DNA of 64,000 bases from an uncultured Clostridia bacterium (GCA_934662505.1 CAKUKE010000011.1:9188-73187), one strand, 5' to 3'; shown: positions 35,091 through 43,647, numbered from the stretch's first letter. The notes: generated from the letters alone by a model not told the origin. Made by a program: numbers and translations.

Positions 35091-35858
35091 TCATTTTCCG
35101 GCGGCGTTCCCCGCCGCCCGGCACAGCGCCGCCAGTTCTTCCGCAGAGAAGACCGCCGTCGGCACGTCCGGGCCGGGGACGGTCATCAGGGACGGCTGGA
35201 GAAAAAAGACCGCGCCGCCCTGCCCGTCCGGGTAATAATCCACCGTAGGCGTGCAGACCCGGTAAAAGTCCGCCTCCGTCACCTCCGCCCGGCATACGCC
35301 CTCCGCCTGCAGCGTCCGGAAACGCTCGTAGAGCACCGGCAGCAGCAATTCGCCCATCTCGTCGGAGGACAAAAGAGCGGCCTCCGTATCCCCGTCCATG
35401 GGATAGGCGGTCAGGATGCCCCGCAGCGTCAGCGTTTCACCCAGATATTCGCCGCTCACGTCAAAGGTGTCCGCCTCCAGCGCATAGAAGGGCGTCTGCC
35501 CCTCCACCTGTTCTTTCCGCACCGTCAGAATGGCGTAGAGCACCCCATCGTTGCATACCGCTTCGCCCGTCTGATCGATCACATGCCGCCCCTCCGCCAC
35601 CATGGCGTCCGCCTGCGCCAGCATGGGCAGGGTCAGCTTCCTGCTTTCCTCCAGCACGGCGGCAAGGGTATCGTTCACCAGCACGGCCGCGTCGTCCTCT
35701 CCGGCCAGAAAGGGCACGCTGTAATGATAGCTGTAGGTCCAGTTTTCCTCCGAGGGAAAGTAATCCTGTCCCTCCTGCCTGTCAATTCCCCGCTCGCCCA
35801 GCGCCGGGACGGCCGCCAGCAGCAGGCAGAGGGTCAGTACGGTCAGCCGTTTACCCAT
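35091..35858 (-). CDS. Exported protein, DUF3298/RsiV-like
   Basis: The 255-residue protein has a cleavable signal peptide (residues 1-21, ending PALG). The middle (SYHYSVPFLAGEDDAAVLVN) and later parts (RGILTAYPMDGDTEAALLSS, then PTVDYYPDGQGGAVFFLQP) resemble the DUF3298 domain of RsiV, a lysozyme-binding extracellular domain. It lacks the cytoplasmic anti-sigma part of RsiV. The assignment is by pattern only. It overlaps the preceding gene by 8 bp, so it belongs to the same operon. Confidence 0.55.
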   Translation of the reverse strand: MGKRLTVLTLCLLLAAVPALGERGIDRQEGQDYFPSEENWTYSYHYSVPFLAGEDDAAVLVNDTLAAVLEESRKLTLPMLAQADAMVAEGRHVIDQTGEAVCNDGVLYAILTVRKEQVEGQTPFYALEADTFDVSGEYLGETLTLRGILTAYPMDGDTEAALLSSDEMGELLLPVLYERFRTLQAEGVCRAEVTEADFYRVCTPTVDYYPDGQGGAVFFLQPSLMTVPGPDVPTAVFSAEELAALCRAAGNAAGK

Positions 35859-36885
35859 TGCTCAGCCCCCAGACCAGCATGGAATTGTAGATCAGCTCGG
35901 CGTAAAGGGAAAACTCCGCCTGCCGCTCGGCCGGGAAGCGCATGATCAGGTCGTAGGTGTAGGGCAGCCCTTCCGCGGCCACCCGCATGAAGAACGCGCC
36001 GTCCTCCAGACAGCGGGCACTGCAGAACAGTTCGTTTTTCTCCACCTGACAGTTCCCATGCTGCCGGTCAAAATCCGCCCACAGATTCCCCTGCGCGGCA
36101 GTGCAGACGATCTCCACCGTCGCCAGCCCGTCGGCGCTCTGATAGACCCGGTGCGCCGGGTCGTCGTCCGCCAGCCCCAGAATGTCGGGCAGGTTCACCG
36201 AATACTCGTAGGTCTCGTTGTCCACCGTCTGCCAGTCGCTGGTCAGGCCGTCCAGATACGCGTCGGTCAGCTGATAGGAAAGGAGGGTGTACCCGAAGGG
36301 GCTGCTTTCATCCGCGTGCAGCACGATCTGCGCGCCCGCCCACCAGGTCAGGTCGGTTTCGGGAATGTTCTCGGCAGGGGTGGAAAAATACCCCCACAGG
36401 GTGTACACGTCCGCGTCCAGGGTCACCCGATCCCCTTCCGCCGCCGCACGGTACACGTGCACGCCGGCAAGGGGCGTCTCATTCAGGCTGGTCAGATCCA
36501 TCTGCACGCCGTCGCCCGCCACGGTCACACAGTCGCAGCCGGTTGCGCCGCTCTCCGGCACGGCGAACTTTCCGTTGGCAAAAAACATGTCGTGCAGCGC
36601 GGCGCACTCGTCGCCGGAGAGCGTCACGCTGTCCGTGCCGCTTTCCACATAGTACATCAGTCCGTATACCGTGGCCTGCAGCAGGAAGGAGGGGGCATCC
36701 GTCTCGGACAGGCTCTTTTCCTCCCGCAGCATGGCGCCGCTCATGACCAGATTGAGCATGTGGCGCAGCCGCTCGTCCACCTGCACGTCCATTTCCTTTT
36801 CGTCCCGTACGGGGGCGCACAGCGCCGCCAGCGGCGTGAGCACCGTCAAAACAACGCACAGGGCAAAGCACAGCATTTTTTTCAT
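35851..36885 (-). CDS. Exported protein of unknown function
   Basis: The 344-residue protein has a signal peptide (about residues 1-24, ending AALCA). No domain is recognised. The mature part is acidic, with five or six cysteines (CDC near the middle, CSARC towards the end) that could form disulfides. The ATG at 36885 follows CGGAGGA; an upstream ATG would add nine Arg-rich residues. It is the fourth gene in a co-directional set. Confidence 0.6.
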   Translation of the reverse strand: MKKMLCFALCVVLTVLTPLAALCAPVRDEKEMDVQVDERLRHMLNLVMSGAMLREEKSLSETDAPSFLLQATVYGLMYYVESGTDSVTLSGDECAALHDMFFANGKFAVPESGATGCDCVTVAGDGVQMDLTSLNETPLAGVHVYRAAAEGDRVTLDADVYTLWGYFSTPAENIPETDLTWWAGAQIVLHADESSPFGYTLLSYQLTDAYLDGLTSDWQTVDNETYEYSVNLPDILGLADDDPAHRVYQSADGLATVEIVCTAAQGNLWADFDRQHGNCQVEKNELFCSARCLEDGAFFMRVAAEGLPYTYDLIMRFPAERQAEFSLYAELIYNSMLVWGLSNG

Positions 36886-36918
36886 CGTTCGTTCCTCCGT
36901 TCGTCGCCGCATTTTTTG

Positions 36919-37497
36919 TTACGGCAGTTTATGCATCCGTCCGAGAAGCGCCGTGAAGGTCTCCTCGTCCATTCCCTCTCCTGTCACGGCATAGCTTGCG
37001 CCGTCATAGGTAAAGCAGGCGGCGTAGCCGTTTGCGCCGCGGCTGAGCAGCGCGGGCGCGCGCAGCACCGTCACATCCTTCCGCAGCACCGTCACATAGC
37101 CCTCCGGCCGGATCAGGGGCGCGGCGGCCGCGGGGCGCACCGCGGACACCTGCAGCGCACCGCAGCGGTAGGAAACCAGCCGCGCGGTTCTGCCGTCGAA
37201 GGTGCCGTTGCGCGCCTGCCCTTCTCCGCTTTCTCCCTCCAGCACGGGCAGCGCGCCGCCGAAAGCGTCCCGCAGCACGCCGTAGTCGGAGGAATTGACC
37301 GCGATAAGCGGGGCGACCGTTTCCTCCCCCGTCACCTGAAAGGACGCGGCGTGATCGTCCTCCCGATCCAGCAGCACGGCCGCCAGCAGCACCGCGCCGC
37401 ACAAAAGCGCCACCAGCACCGTCAGGCTGACCGTCCCCAGCGCCCGCGCCGTCAGACCCTGCGCCTTTTTCTTTCCGCCGCGCGCTTTATCGTCCAT
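36919..37497 (-). CDS. Single-pass membrane protein of unknown function
   Basis: The 192-residue protein has a basic N-terminus, one membrane helix (about residues 21-43) and an extracellular domain of about 145 residues. The end (YAACFTYDGASYAVTGEGMD, then ETFTALLGRM) resembles the DUF4367 domain found in some lipoproteins and anti-sigma factors. It overlaps the next upstream gene by 11 bp. Confidence 0.6.
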   Translation of the reverse strand: MDDKARGGKKKAQGLTARALGTVSLTVLVALLCGAVLLAAVLLDREDDHAASFQVTGEETVAPLIAVNSSDYGVLRDAFGGALPVLEGESGEGQARNGTFDGRTARLVSYRCGALQVSAVRPAAAAPLIRPEGYVTVLRKDVTVLRAPALLSRGANGYAACFTYDGASYAVTGEGMDEETFTALLGRMHKLP

Positions 37498-37879
37498 GAC
37501 CGCTTTTTTTCTCCCTTCGTTTCCGCATTTCTTCCCCTGCTACGCCCGCCGCAAGCCCTGCCGCCAGACAGGCAGCCCCCACGCCGGGGAGCCGGTACAG
37601 CGGGCTGAGAAGCAGGGACAGCCCCATCTGGAAAAAGCACAGCGCCGGCGCGGCTCCCCGCCGCGCCGCGGCGTAGGGTACGGTCAGCGCCAGCAGCGGC
37701 GTGCCCGCATAGCCGTGCAGTGTGTACAGCACAAGCCCCGCGTCGCCCAGCCCGCCGTACAGCAGAGGAACGCACTGCCACAGCGCCGCGCCCGCGCACA
37801 GCGCCAGACAGACCCATCCATCCCCCGGCGTCTTTTTTCCCCTGCCGGATGCGCCCGCCGGCGCGCCGTATCTGCTCAT
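37487..37879 (-). CDS. Small polytopic membrane protein of unknown function
   Basis: The 130-residue protein has about four hydrophobic helices (residues 22-40, 42-60, 74-90, 95-112) and a charged C-terminus (EEMRKRREKK). No family recognised. It starts in an ATGA overlap with the preceding gene and overlaps the following one by 11 bp. Confidence 0.6.
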   Translation of the reverse strand: MSRYGAPAGASGRGKKTPGDGWVCLALCAGAALWQCVPLLYGGLGDAGLVLYTLHGYAGTPLLALTVPYAAARRGAAPALCFFQMGLSLLLSPLYRLPGVGAACLAAGLAAGVAGEEMRKRREKKSGHGR

Positions 37880-38505
37880 TCGATCAGTCCTTTAAGGTCG
37901 CCCAGCAGCCTGTCCATTTCCGCCGTATCGCCATAGCGCGCGGCAGCCGCCCGGTAAAAACGGCCGGCCAGCGTCTTCTGCTCCGTCTCCGTCAGAAAGG
38001 GGCTGGCAAAAATGCCCGCCAGCACCCGTGCGCAGGGCGCGCCCCATGCGCGGCGCGCCGCCCCGGGCAGGCTGAACCCGAACAGACCGGGCTGGTTTTC
38101 CCGGGCGCCCTCTACAAACAGGCGCAGATACTCGCCGCACAATTCCGTCAGATACGCCGCCGTAAAGCCTGCCGGGTCGCGGGTCAGGGACAGGCATTTT
38201 GCCAGCTGCGGGTGATGAAAAACAGCCCGCGTCATGGCTTCCTGCGTTTTTTCGTCAAACCGTTCGGGGTGCTCCAGCGGCAGAAGCACGGCGCACTTGA
38301 TCAGGGTCACGTCCCCCGGGCGTTCCTTCACCCGCCAGCGATCCCCCAGCATGAGCAGCGCGCGGTTCACGGCCAGATCGTCCGGCCGGAGAGCGTCCGC
38401 TCTGTCCAGACACCGTTTCTGCAGCGCGGGATCCTGCGTTTCGGCCGCCATGCGCAAAAGCGCGTCCGCATCGTCCGGCAAAACCGTCTCTTTCTTCCGA
38501 AACAT
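37876..38505 (-). CDS. Helical cytoplasmic protein of unknown function
   Basis: The 209-residue protein has no signal peptide or membrane segment. The N-terminal part (DADALLRMAAETQDPALQKR, then ADALRPDDLAVNRALLML) suggests TPR-like helical pairs. No family recognised. The ATG at 38505 follows GGGGGGAG; an upstream in-frame ATG lies before the promoter. It is the first gene of the six-gene minus-strand cluster. Confidence 0.65.
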   Translation of the reverse strand: MFRKKETVLPDDADALLRMAAETQDPALQKRCLDRADALRPDDLAVNRALLMLGDRWRVKERPGDVTLIKCAVLLPLEHPERFDEKTQEAMTRAVFHHPQLAKCLSLTRDPAGFTAAYLTELCGEYLRLFVEGARENQPGLFGFSLPGAARRAWGAPCARVLAGIFASPFLTETEQKTLAGRFYRAAAARYGDTAEMDRLLGDLKGLIE

Positions 38506-38533
38506 GGTGCTCCCCCCTTTCCCCGTTTTTTTG

Positions 38534-38562
38534 ATTATAACACATGTGTTGCGTTTTTGTAA
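38534..38562 (-). promoter_or_regulatory. Sigma-A promoter of the six-gene envelope cluster
   Basis: On the minus strand TTACAA (38557-38562), 17 bp, TATAAT (38534-38539). AACACATGTGTT, a perfect 12-bp palindrome at 38539-38550, lies in the spacer and could be an operator. Confidence 0.7.
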
Positions 38563-38623
38563 CACTTTTTGAAATATTTACAGTTCAGCCATAAAACCGC
38601 GGGGAAACGCACCCGTCCAAGCC

Positions 38624-38651
38624 TTGCGCCCCGCGCAAAAACAGGTATAAT
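38624..38651 (+). promoter_or_regulatory. Sigma-A promoter of the radical SAM gene
   Basis: TTGCGC (38624-38629), 16 bp, TATAAT (38646-38651). It is divergent from the envelope-cluster promoter. Confidence 0.7.
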
Positions 38652-38682
38652 GAACAGGAATACCGTTGAGAGGATGCACCGT

Positions 38683-39807
38683 ATGAAAATTTCCAAGCAG
38701 GACGCCCTGACCTGGTTTCGCTTTTTCGCCATGCTGCCCGAGGGCGAGGAATTGCAGACCCGCCAGCAGGAGATCGCGCTGTCCGTGTTTTATCAGATCG
38801 AACGCCGGGTGGAGGAAAACCGTCGGCACATGATGGCGGATATTCCCGGCCTGAGGTCACTGGGTGGCCGCACCCTGTACGTAGGGCCGGAGGAAAAGTT
38901 TCCCCGGGGCTGCAAAAGCTGCCTTTTCGGCACGGGACTGTCCGCCATTCGCAAAACCAACCGCTGCAACGTGCAGTGTCCCTTCTGCTACAATTACGGC
39001 GAACTGGACTGTCAGGAGCCCATTGGCGAGGGTCTGTGGGAAATCGGCGGCAGCAAATACGCCGTAGAGGACATTCCCCTGCTGCTGTCCATTCAGAAAA
39101 AGCCCACAGGGGTCGCCTACGTTTATCTGGAACCCTTTATGGAAATCGAAAAGTATGGCCCCGTCATCCGCATTTTCCGGGAGGCGGGGGTCTACCAGCA
39201 CCTGTACACCAACGGCACCCTGTGCACGGAGGAAAACCTGCGGGCGCTGGGTGAAAGCGGGCTGGACGAGATCCGCTTCAATCTGGGTGCTTCCGGCTGC
39301 AGCCCGAAGGTGGTGGCCGCCATGGCCACGGCGAAGAAATACATCCCCGCCGTGGGGGTGGAAACCCCCATGACCCCCGCCTTTTCCGACTGGCTGGACA
39401 GGCATGCCGACGCGCTGCTGGCCACCGGGCTGGACTTTATCAACTGCGCCGAGCTGCACCTGAACCCGAACAACCTGCCCAACTACGAAGGAGAAAACCT
39501 GTACATGTCCCGGCAGGGGTACATTTCCCCCGTCTTCAGCCGGGATCTGACCCTGCGCCTGATGGCGCGGGCAGATCGGGAAAAGTGGCCTGTGGCGGTG
39601 CACGACTGCTCCAACCGCACCAAATTTGCCCGCGAGCTGAACCTGAAAGCCAAAGAGGGCGGCTGGTTCGGGCAAAACGGATACGGCTGCGAGTTCCCCA
39701 CGCCGCCCTATGCTGCCTTCCTGCCCATTCTGGAGGATCCGTCCTTCACCTTTGTGGAGGAGGAACCCCTGCCCGACGGCTACCGCCCGGGGCAGATCGT
39801 CCTGTGA
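38683..39807 (+). CDS. Uncharacterised radical SAM protein
   Basis: The 374-residue protein has a radical SAM motif CNVQCPFC (CxxxCxxC, near residue 95) and a second cysteine pair just before it (GCKSC, near 75). The following barrel is recognisable (VYLEPFMEIEKYGPVIRIF, HLYTNGTLCTEENLRALGES, DEIRFNLGAS), as in MoaA/PqqE-type enzymes. The C-terminal part has scattered cysteines but no clear SPASM or TRAM domain. The substrate is unknown. The ATG at 38683 follows GAGAGG; earlier ATGs overlap the -10 or lack a ribosome binding site. It is monocistronic, with no peptide precursor or carrier gene beside it. Confidence 0.8.
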   Translation: MKISKQDALTWFRFFAMLPEGEELQTRQQEIALSVFYQIERRVEENRRHMMADIPGLRSLGGRTLYVGPEEKFPRGCKSCLFGTGLSAIRKTNRCNVQCPFCYNYGELDCQEPIGEGLWEIGGSKYAVEDIPLLLSIQKKPTGVAYVYLEPFMEIEKYGPVIRIFREAGVYQHLYTNGTLCTEENLRALGESGLDEIRFNLGASGCSPKVVAAMATAKKYIPAVGVETPMTPAFSDWLDRHADALLATGLDFINCAELHLNPNNLPNYEGENLYMSRQGYISPVFSRDLTLRLMARADREKWPVAVHDCSNRTKFARELNLKAKEGGWFGQNGYGCEFPTPPYAAFLPILEDPSFTFVEEEPLPDGYRPGQIVL

Positions 39808-39861
39808 CCGCCGCGCCGCCCGTTTCTTCCGCCCCGCCGCGCGATCAGCTCCGTTATTCCT

Positions 39862-40008
39862 CCCGCCCGCAGGGGCAGGCCATTCTCCGCGGCGCGCGTT
39901 TCTGCAAAAGCTGCGGTACGATCCCGCCCGCAGGGACAGAGCGTTCTCTTTCCCCACTTCGGCGGGGTTCTTTTTTGTTAATGCCGCCCGCAGGAGCAGG
40001 GCTTTCTC
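39862..40008. repeat. Three imperfect 26-bp direct repeats with 60-61 bp period
   Basis: Copies begin at 39862, 39923 and 39983. All share C/GCCGCCCGCAGG, then G/A-G/A-CAG and a TTCTC-like end about 26 bp on. The 34-bp stretches between copies are unrelated. The spacer 39808-40138 contains no gene. Confidence 0.75.
39952..39976 (+). terminator. Probable terminator after the radical SAM gene
   Basis: CCCC (39952-39955) and GGGG (39964-39967) enclose ACTTCGGC, followed by TTC and six T. It lies inside the second repeat unit. Confidence 0.55.
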
Positions 40009-40046
40009 TCCTGCGCCGGTCAGGGGCATCGGCCTTCGGCGCATGG

Positions 40047-40077
40047 AAAAGCGCCGGTCGGAAGGCCGGCGCTTTTT
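40047..40077. terminator. Bidirectional terminator between convergent genes
   Basis: AAAAGCGCCGG and CCGGCGCTTTTT form a strong stem with A and T runs on the outer sides. It serves the radical SAM gene (plus) and the addB-linked gene (minus). Confidence 0.9.
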
Positions 40078-40138
40078 GACTGTCTGTGCGCCCCAGGTCA
40101 GGCGGCGCGCCGCCCGAGCCCGTGCGCACGGGCTTTTC

Positions 40139-40357
40139 TCATTTTTCCACCGGCTCCAGCGCCAGCATCCGCACCTCCACGCGCCCGTCCGGAGCAAGGG
40201 TCATTTCGCCGCAGGGAATCCGCGTGCCCTCGCACAGGGCGGGAAGCGTATAGTAGGTGTAGATGGCGCGTATTTTTTCGCCGGACAGCCCGCACCGCCG
40301 GGTGCCGACCGTCACGCCGGCAGCATCATGCGCATCCGTAAACAGCCCGATCTTCAT
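40139..40357 (-). CDS. Small protein of unknown function, coupled to addB
   Basis: The 72-residue protein (MKIGLFTDAHDAAGV, then RCGLSGEKIRAIYTYYTLPA) is not recognised. The first ten residues resemble the start of metallophosphoesterases (DxH), but the rest is far too short and lacks their other motifs. Its ATG overlaps the addB stop as ATGA, so it is probably translated with addB. It ends next to a palindrome (GCCCGTGCGCACGGGC, 40118-40133) and the terminator. Confidence 0.6.
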   Translation of the reverse strand: MKIGLFTDAHDAAGVTVGTRRCGLSGEKIRAIYTYYTLPALCEGTRIPCGEMTLAPDGRVEVRMLALEPVEK

Positions 40358-43300
40358 TGTGTTTTTTCTCCGTTCTCCTCCTCGTTCACCCGGCGGAGCA
40401 GTTCGTCAAAGGACATCTTGTCCATCATCCGGGGGCGCGCTTCCTCCCGGCGGCACACGGCGGCGTATTCGCACCGCTGGCAGGGGCCGTTTTCCTCCCC
40501 GTCGCTCAGCGGCGCGGCGTCAATGTCGCCCCGGCGCATGTTCTCGCACAGCTCCCGCGCCGTATCCCGGGCATGGAACAGCAGCCGGCGCATGTCCTCC
40601 AGTCCCGCCAGCGGTTTCCCCTTAGCGAAGGAGCCGTCGGCGGTGATCATTTTAGGCAGCGTCAGCGGGGGCTCCGCCCCGTCCATCAGCCGGATGATCC
40701 GGGCGTCCCGGAGGGTCACGCCCTTCAGATACATTTTTTCCGCCAGCTGCTCCTCGATCTCCCCCACGTCCTCCGGCTCCTCCAGCAGGGGGTCCTGTAT
40801 TCTGTAATAATAGGCGCCGGCGGGCAGGGCGTCCGGCTCCGCGTCCAGCACACTGGCCAGATACAGCAGCAGCTGCAATTGCGCCCCGTAGAACACCTGC
40901 GCGGGGGACATCTCCCGGCTGCCCGACTTGTAATCCACCACCCGCAGGTACAGCCCCTCGTCCCCCTCATAACGGTCCACCCGGTCGATCACGCCCCGCA
41001 AAAGGACGGTCTGACCGTTCCGCAGCTTCATTTTCAGCGCAGGCAGCGACCCCTCATCGGGATAGCCGAAGCGCACCTCCCCCCCCTGCGGACGGAAGGC
41101 GGACTGCTGCGCCCCTTTGGTAAACGCCCACGCCACCCGGCGCAGCACCCGGCGGTATCTTTCTCCCGCCGCCCGCACCCGGGCGCTGTCCTGCGCCTTT
41201 TCTCCCAGCTGACGGTTCAGAATTTCCTGCGACGCCCGATCCATCCATGCGTCGCACTCCTTTTTCCCCACCTTCGGCCAGTTGGGGATGGACGGCAAAA
41301 GCCGGGTGAACCCCTCCAGCGCGCTGTGATAAAAGCTGCCCGCGTCCTGACTGGTCACCGTCCATGTCTTTTGCGGGGCGGGACGCAGCCCGTACTGCAC
41401 AAAATGCCGGTAGGGACACACGGCGAAGGTTTCCAGCCGGGATACGCTCATCACCCGCTCCAGAAACAGCCGGTGGGTGGTTTCCCGGGAGAGCGGCGCC
41501 GCCGCGTCCCGGCGGACAAAGGCCGCCTCGGCCTGCCGCGCCAGCGCGGGCTCATAGCGGCACAGGTACCGCCACGCCTGCTCCCACACGCCCTCCGGCC
41601 TTTCGCCCGCCCGCGCCCGGCGCACCATTTCCTCCGCCGCCGTCGCCGGGGACAGGGGCATGCGCTCCTGCGTGCCCGTCTGCACGCCCCCTTCCTCCAC
41701 CAGCAGGGGAAACTGCCGGCGCAGGGCGGTCAGATACAGGTGCGGCCGCCGGGCCTCCCCCGCCTGATTGGCCATGGCGCGGGTCACGTAAAGCGTTTCC
41801 TGCGCCATGCACAGCGCACGGTAAAAGTCCAGCCGCTTCAAGTCCTCTTTTCCGTCCGCGTCCAGCGCGATGTAGGCCTTCGCCGCCTGCTGCAGGCCGT
41901 CCCGTTCTTCGTCGGTCATCAGTCCTTCCCCGTCGGGCGACAGCGCGCCGTCCTGCGCGCCGCAGAGGAACACCACCCGCGTTTCCCCGCCGGGCAGCCC
42001 GCCCACCTGTCCGCAGGCGACGCAGGCGCCGTCGGGGGGCAGCGCGGACAGGCTCAGGGCGGACAAGCCCGCCTCCCACCACTGCACCATGCCGCCGGGG
42101 GATACGGGATCCCCTCCGAAAAGCGCGTCCATCTGCTCCATCAGGCGCATCAGCTGTCCCCACACCTGTCTTCCCTGCGCGGCCTGCGTGGGCAGCCCCC
42201 GCGCCAGCAGCTTTTCCTCCTGCGCCATCAGCCGCTGGTAGACCCCGGTCTCCTCCAGATAGGTCTGCATCCCCTCCAGCAATTGACGGTTGCTTTCCGC
42301 CTGACGCATCGCCTGACGCAGCCGCACCAGGGGCTCCGTCAGCGCCTGACGGGGCGCCTCCAGCGCCGCCCGTTCCTCCTCCGTTCCCCGGGTGAAGGGG
42401 GCAAGAAACATTTTGCCCCGGATTCCGTAGGCAGTCATGTAGTTTTCCAGCCGCCACGCCGCCCCGTCCTCCACGGGCGCGTAGCCCGAGCGAAGCACGT
42501 CCGCCATATCCTCAGGCTGAAACCCGCCCGCCGCCGCGTGCAGGGACGCCAGAAAAAAGCGCGCCGCGCCATGGGTCGCCGCCGGCATTTTGCGGGGCAG
42601 GAAGACGGGAATGCCGTAGTCGCGGAATACGCTTTCGCACACGCTCTGATATTCCTCCGGCGCGCACAGCGCCACCGTCATTTCCTCAAAGGGCACTCCG
42701 CCCCGGTGCAGCCGGAGGATTTCCCGCGCCACAAAGCGCATTTCAAAATAGGGGGTCGCCGCCGCGTGCAGCCGGATGTTTTCCACCGGCGCGGGGTAGG
42801 GTCTGCCCGCCAGAAAATGCCGCTGGGCATGCCCCAGCGCTCCGCCAGGCGCGCCCGCCCCCTCGTCAAGACGGGTAAAGCGCACCGGCACCCCCGTTTC
42901 CCTGCACAATTGCTGCAGCCGCTCCACGCTTTCCCACACCGGCGCGTAGGCTTCCACCTCCGGGTCGCAGCGGATCATCAGCGCCGCCTCGCCCCCGCCC
43001 CTGCACACGGCCAGCAGGGTGCGGCTCATCTGCCCGGTGAGCATGTCAAAGCCCGCCGCCAGCACCGTTTTGCCCCGGGCAAACCCGGCGGCGATCAGCC
43101 CCAGTTCGGCCTCCAGCACATCCTCGCCGTCCACAAACTGCCCCGCAATGCGTTTTTCATACGCGCCGTAGAGCAGCGCCAGATCGGTCAATTTGTCCCG
43201 GCGCGCCCCTTCCTCCTGCGCCTCCCCATAGGCTGCGGCAGTCTCCGGCGTGATCTGCGCCCGCTTCAGGTCGGCAATGAGCGCCGCCAGATGGGTCAAA

Positions 43301-43647
43301 AAACCGGGACGGCCGCCCGTGCCGCCGTAGTAGCGCAGCTGCTCCTTCACATCCGCAAACGCGCCGGCGGCAGCCATCCGCTTGCCCATCTCGTCGATGC
43401 GGGTCAGGGCGCCCGCAGCCCCCTGACCGCACCGTTCAAACACCCTTTCCGACAGGCGGGAGGGGGAAAGCACCTGCACGTCAAAGGAACCCTCCAGCGA
43501 AAGGGCGTTGAGCAGCATACGCTCCGTCTGCATGGTGGCCATTTCAGGCACCAGCACCATGACCTCCCGTCCGGCCGCCAGACAGGCCGCCGTTTCCCGA
43601 ACCAGAGCGCCGTCCAGCGCCCGGGCGTCTCCCGTATAGATGTGCAT
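40354..43647 (-). CDS. addB: AddB, helicase-exonuclease subunit B
   Basis: The 1097-residue protein has the length and layout of AddB: an inactive UvrD-like helicase region, and a C-terminal PD-(D/E)xK nuclease domain with GVIDRVDRYE and VVDYKSG. Cysteines at about 744 (CPYRHFVQYG) and at about 1054, 1057 and 1063 (CQRCEYAAVC) form the 4Fe-4S site that staples the nuclease domain. AddAB resects DNA ends for recombination. The N-terminal P-loop expected in AddB (GxxGxGKT) is replaced by YTGDARALDG, so ATP binding there is doubtful. addA, normally next, is absent from the window. GGGGAGGA precedes the ATG. Confidence 0.88.
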   Translation of the reverse strand: MHIYTGDARALDGALVRETAACLAAGREVMVLVPEMATMQTERMLLNALSLEGSFDVQVLSPSRLSERVFERCGQGAAGALTRIDEMGKRMAAAGAFADVKEQLRYYGGTGGRPGFLTHLAALIADLKRAQITPETAAAYGEAQEEGARRDKLTDLALLYGAYEKRIAGQFVDGEDVLEAELGLIAAGFARGKTVLAAGFDMLTGQMSRTLLAVCRGGGEAALMIRCDPEVEAYAPVWESVERLQQLCRETGVPVRFTRLDEGAGAPGGALGHAQRHFLAGRPYPAPVENIRLHAAATPYFEMRFVAREILRLHRGGVPFEEMTVALCAPEEYQSVCESVFRDYGIPVFLPRKMPAATHGAARFFLASLHAAAGGFQPEDMADVLRSGYAPVEDGAAWRLENYMTAYGIRGKMFLAPFTRGTEEERAALEAPRQALTEPLVRLRQAMRQAESNRQLLEGMQTYLEETGVYQRLMAQEEKLLARGLPTQAAQGRQVWGQLMRLMEQMDALFGGDPVSPGGMVQWWEAGLSALSLSALPPDGACVACGQVGGLPGGETRVVFLCGAQDGALSPDGEGLMTDEERDGLQQAAKAYIALDADGKEDLKRLDFYRALCMAQETLYVTRAMANQAGEARRPHLYLTALRRQFPLLVEEGGVQTGTQERMPLSPATAAEEMVRRARAGERPEGVWEQAWRYLCRYEPALARQAEAAFVRRDAAAPLSRETTHRLFLERVMSVSRLETFAVCPYRHFVQYGLRPAPQKTWTVTSQDAGSFYHSALEGFTRLLPSIPNWPKVGKKECDAWMDRASQEILNRQLGEKAQDSARVRAAGERYRRVLRRVAWAFTKGAQQSAFRPQGGEVRFGYPDEGSLPALKMKLRNGQTVLLRGVIDRVDRYEGDEGLYLRVVDYKSGSREMSPAQVFYGAQLQLLLYLASVLDAEPDALPAGAYYYRIQDPLLEEPEDVGEIEEQLAEKMYLKGVTLRDARIIRLMDGAEPPLTLPKMITADGSFAKGKPLAGLEDMRRLLFHARDTARELCENMRRGDIDAAPLSDGEENGPCQRCEYAAVCRREEARPRMMDKMSFDELLRRVNEEENGEKTQ

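Noticed and set aside
35062..35104. GCCGCCG/CGGCGGC inverted repeat as a terminator after the DUF3298-like gene
   Set aside because: The loop is long and no T-run follows; the promoter of the next gene lies right there.
32245..35235. A 996-codon plus-strand frame opposite the exported repeat protein
   Set aside because: His/Arg/Pro-rich shadow frame; the minus-strand gene has a signal peptide, domains, promoter and ribosome binding site.
40139..40357. The 72-residue protein as a metallophosphoesterase
   Set aside because: Only the first DxH matches; the GD, GNH and later histidine motifs are absent and the length is far too short.
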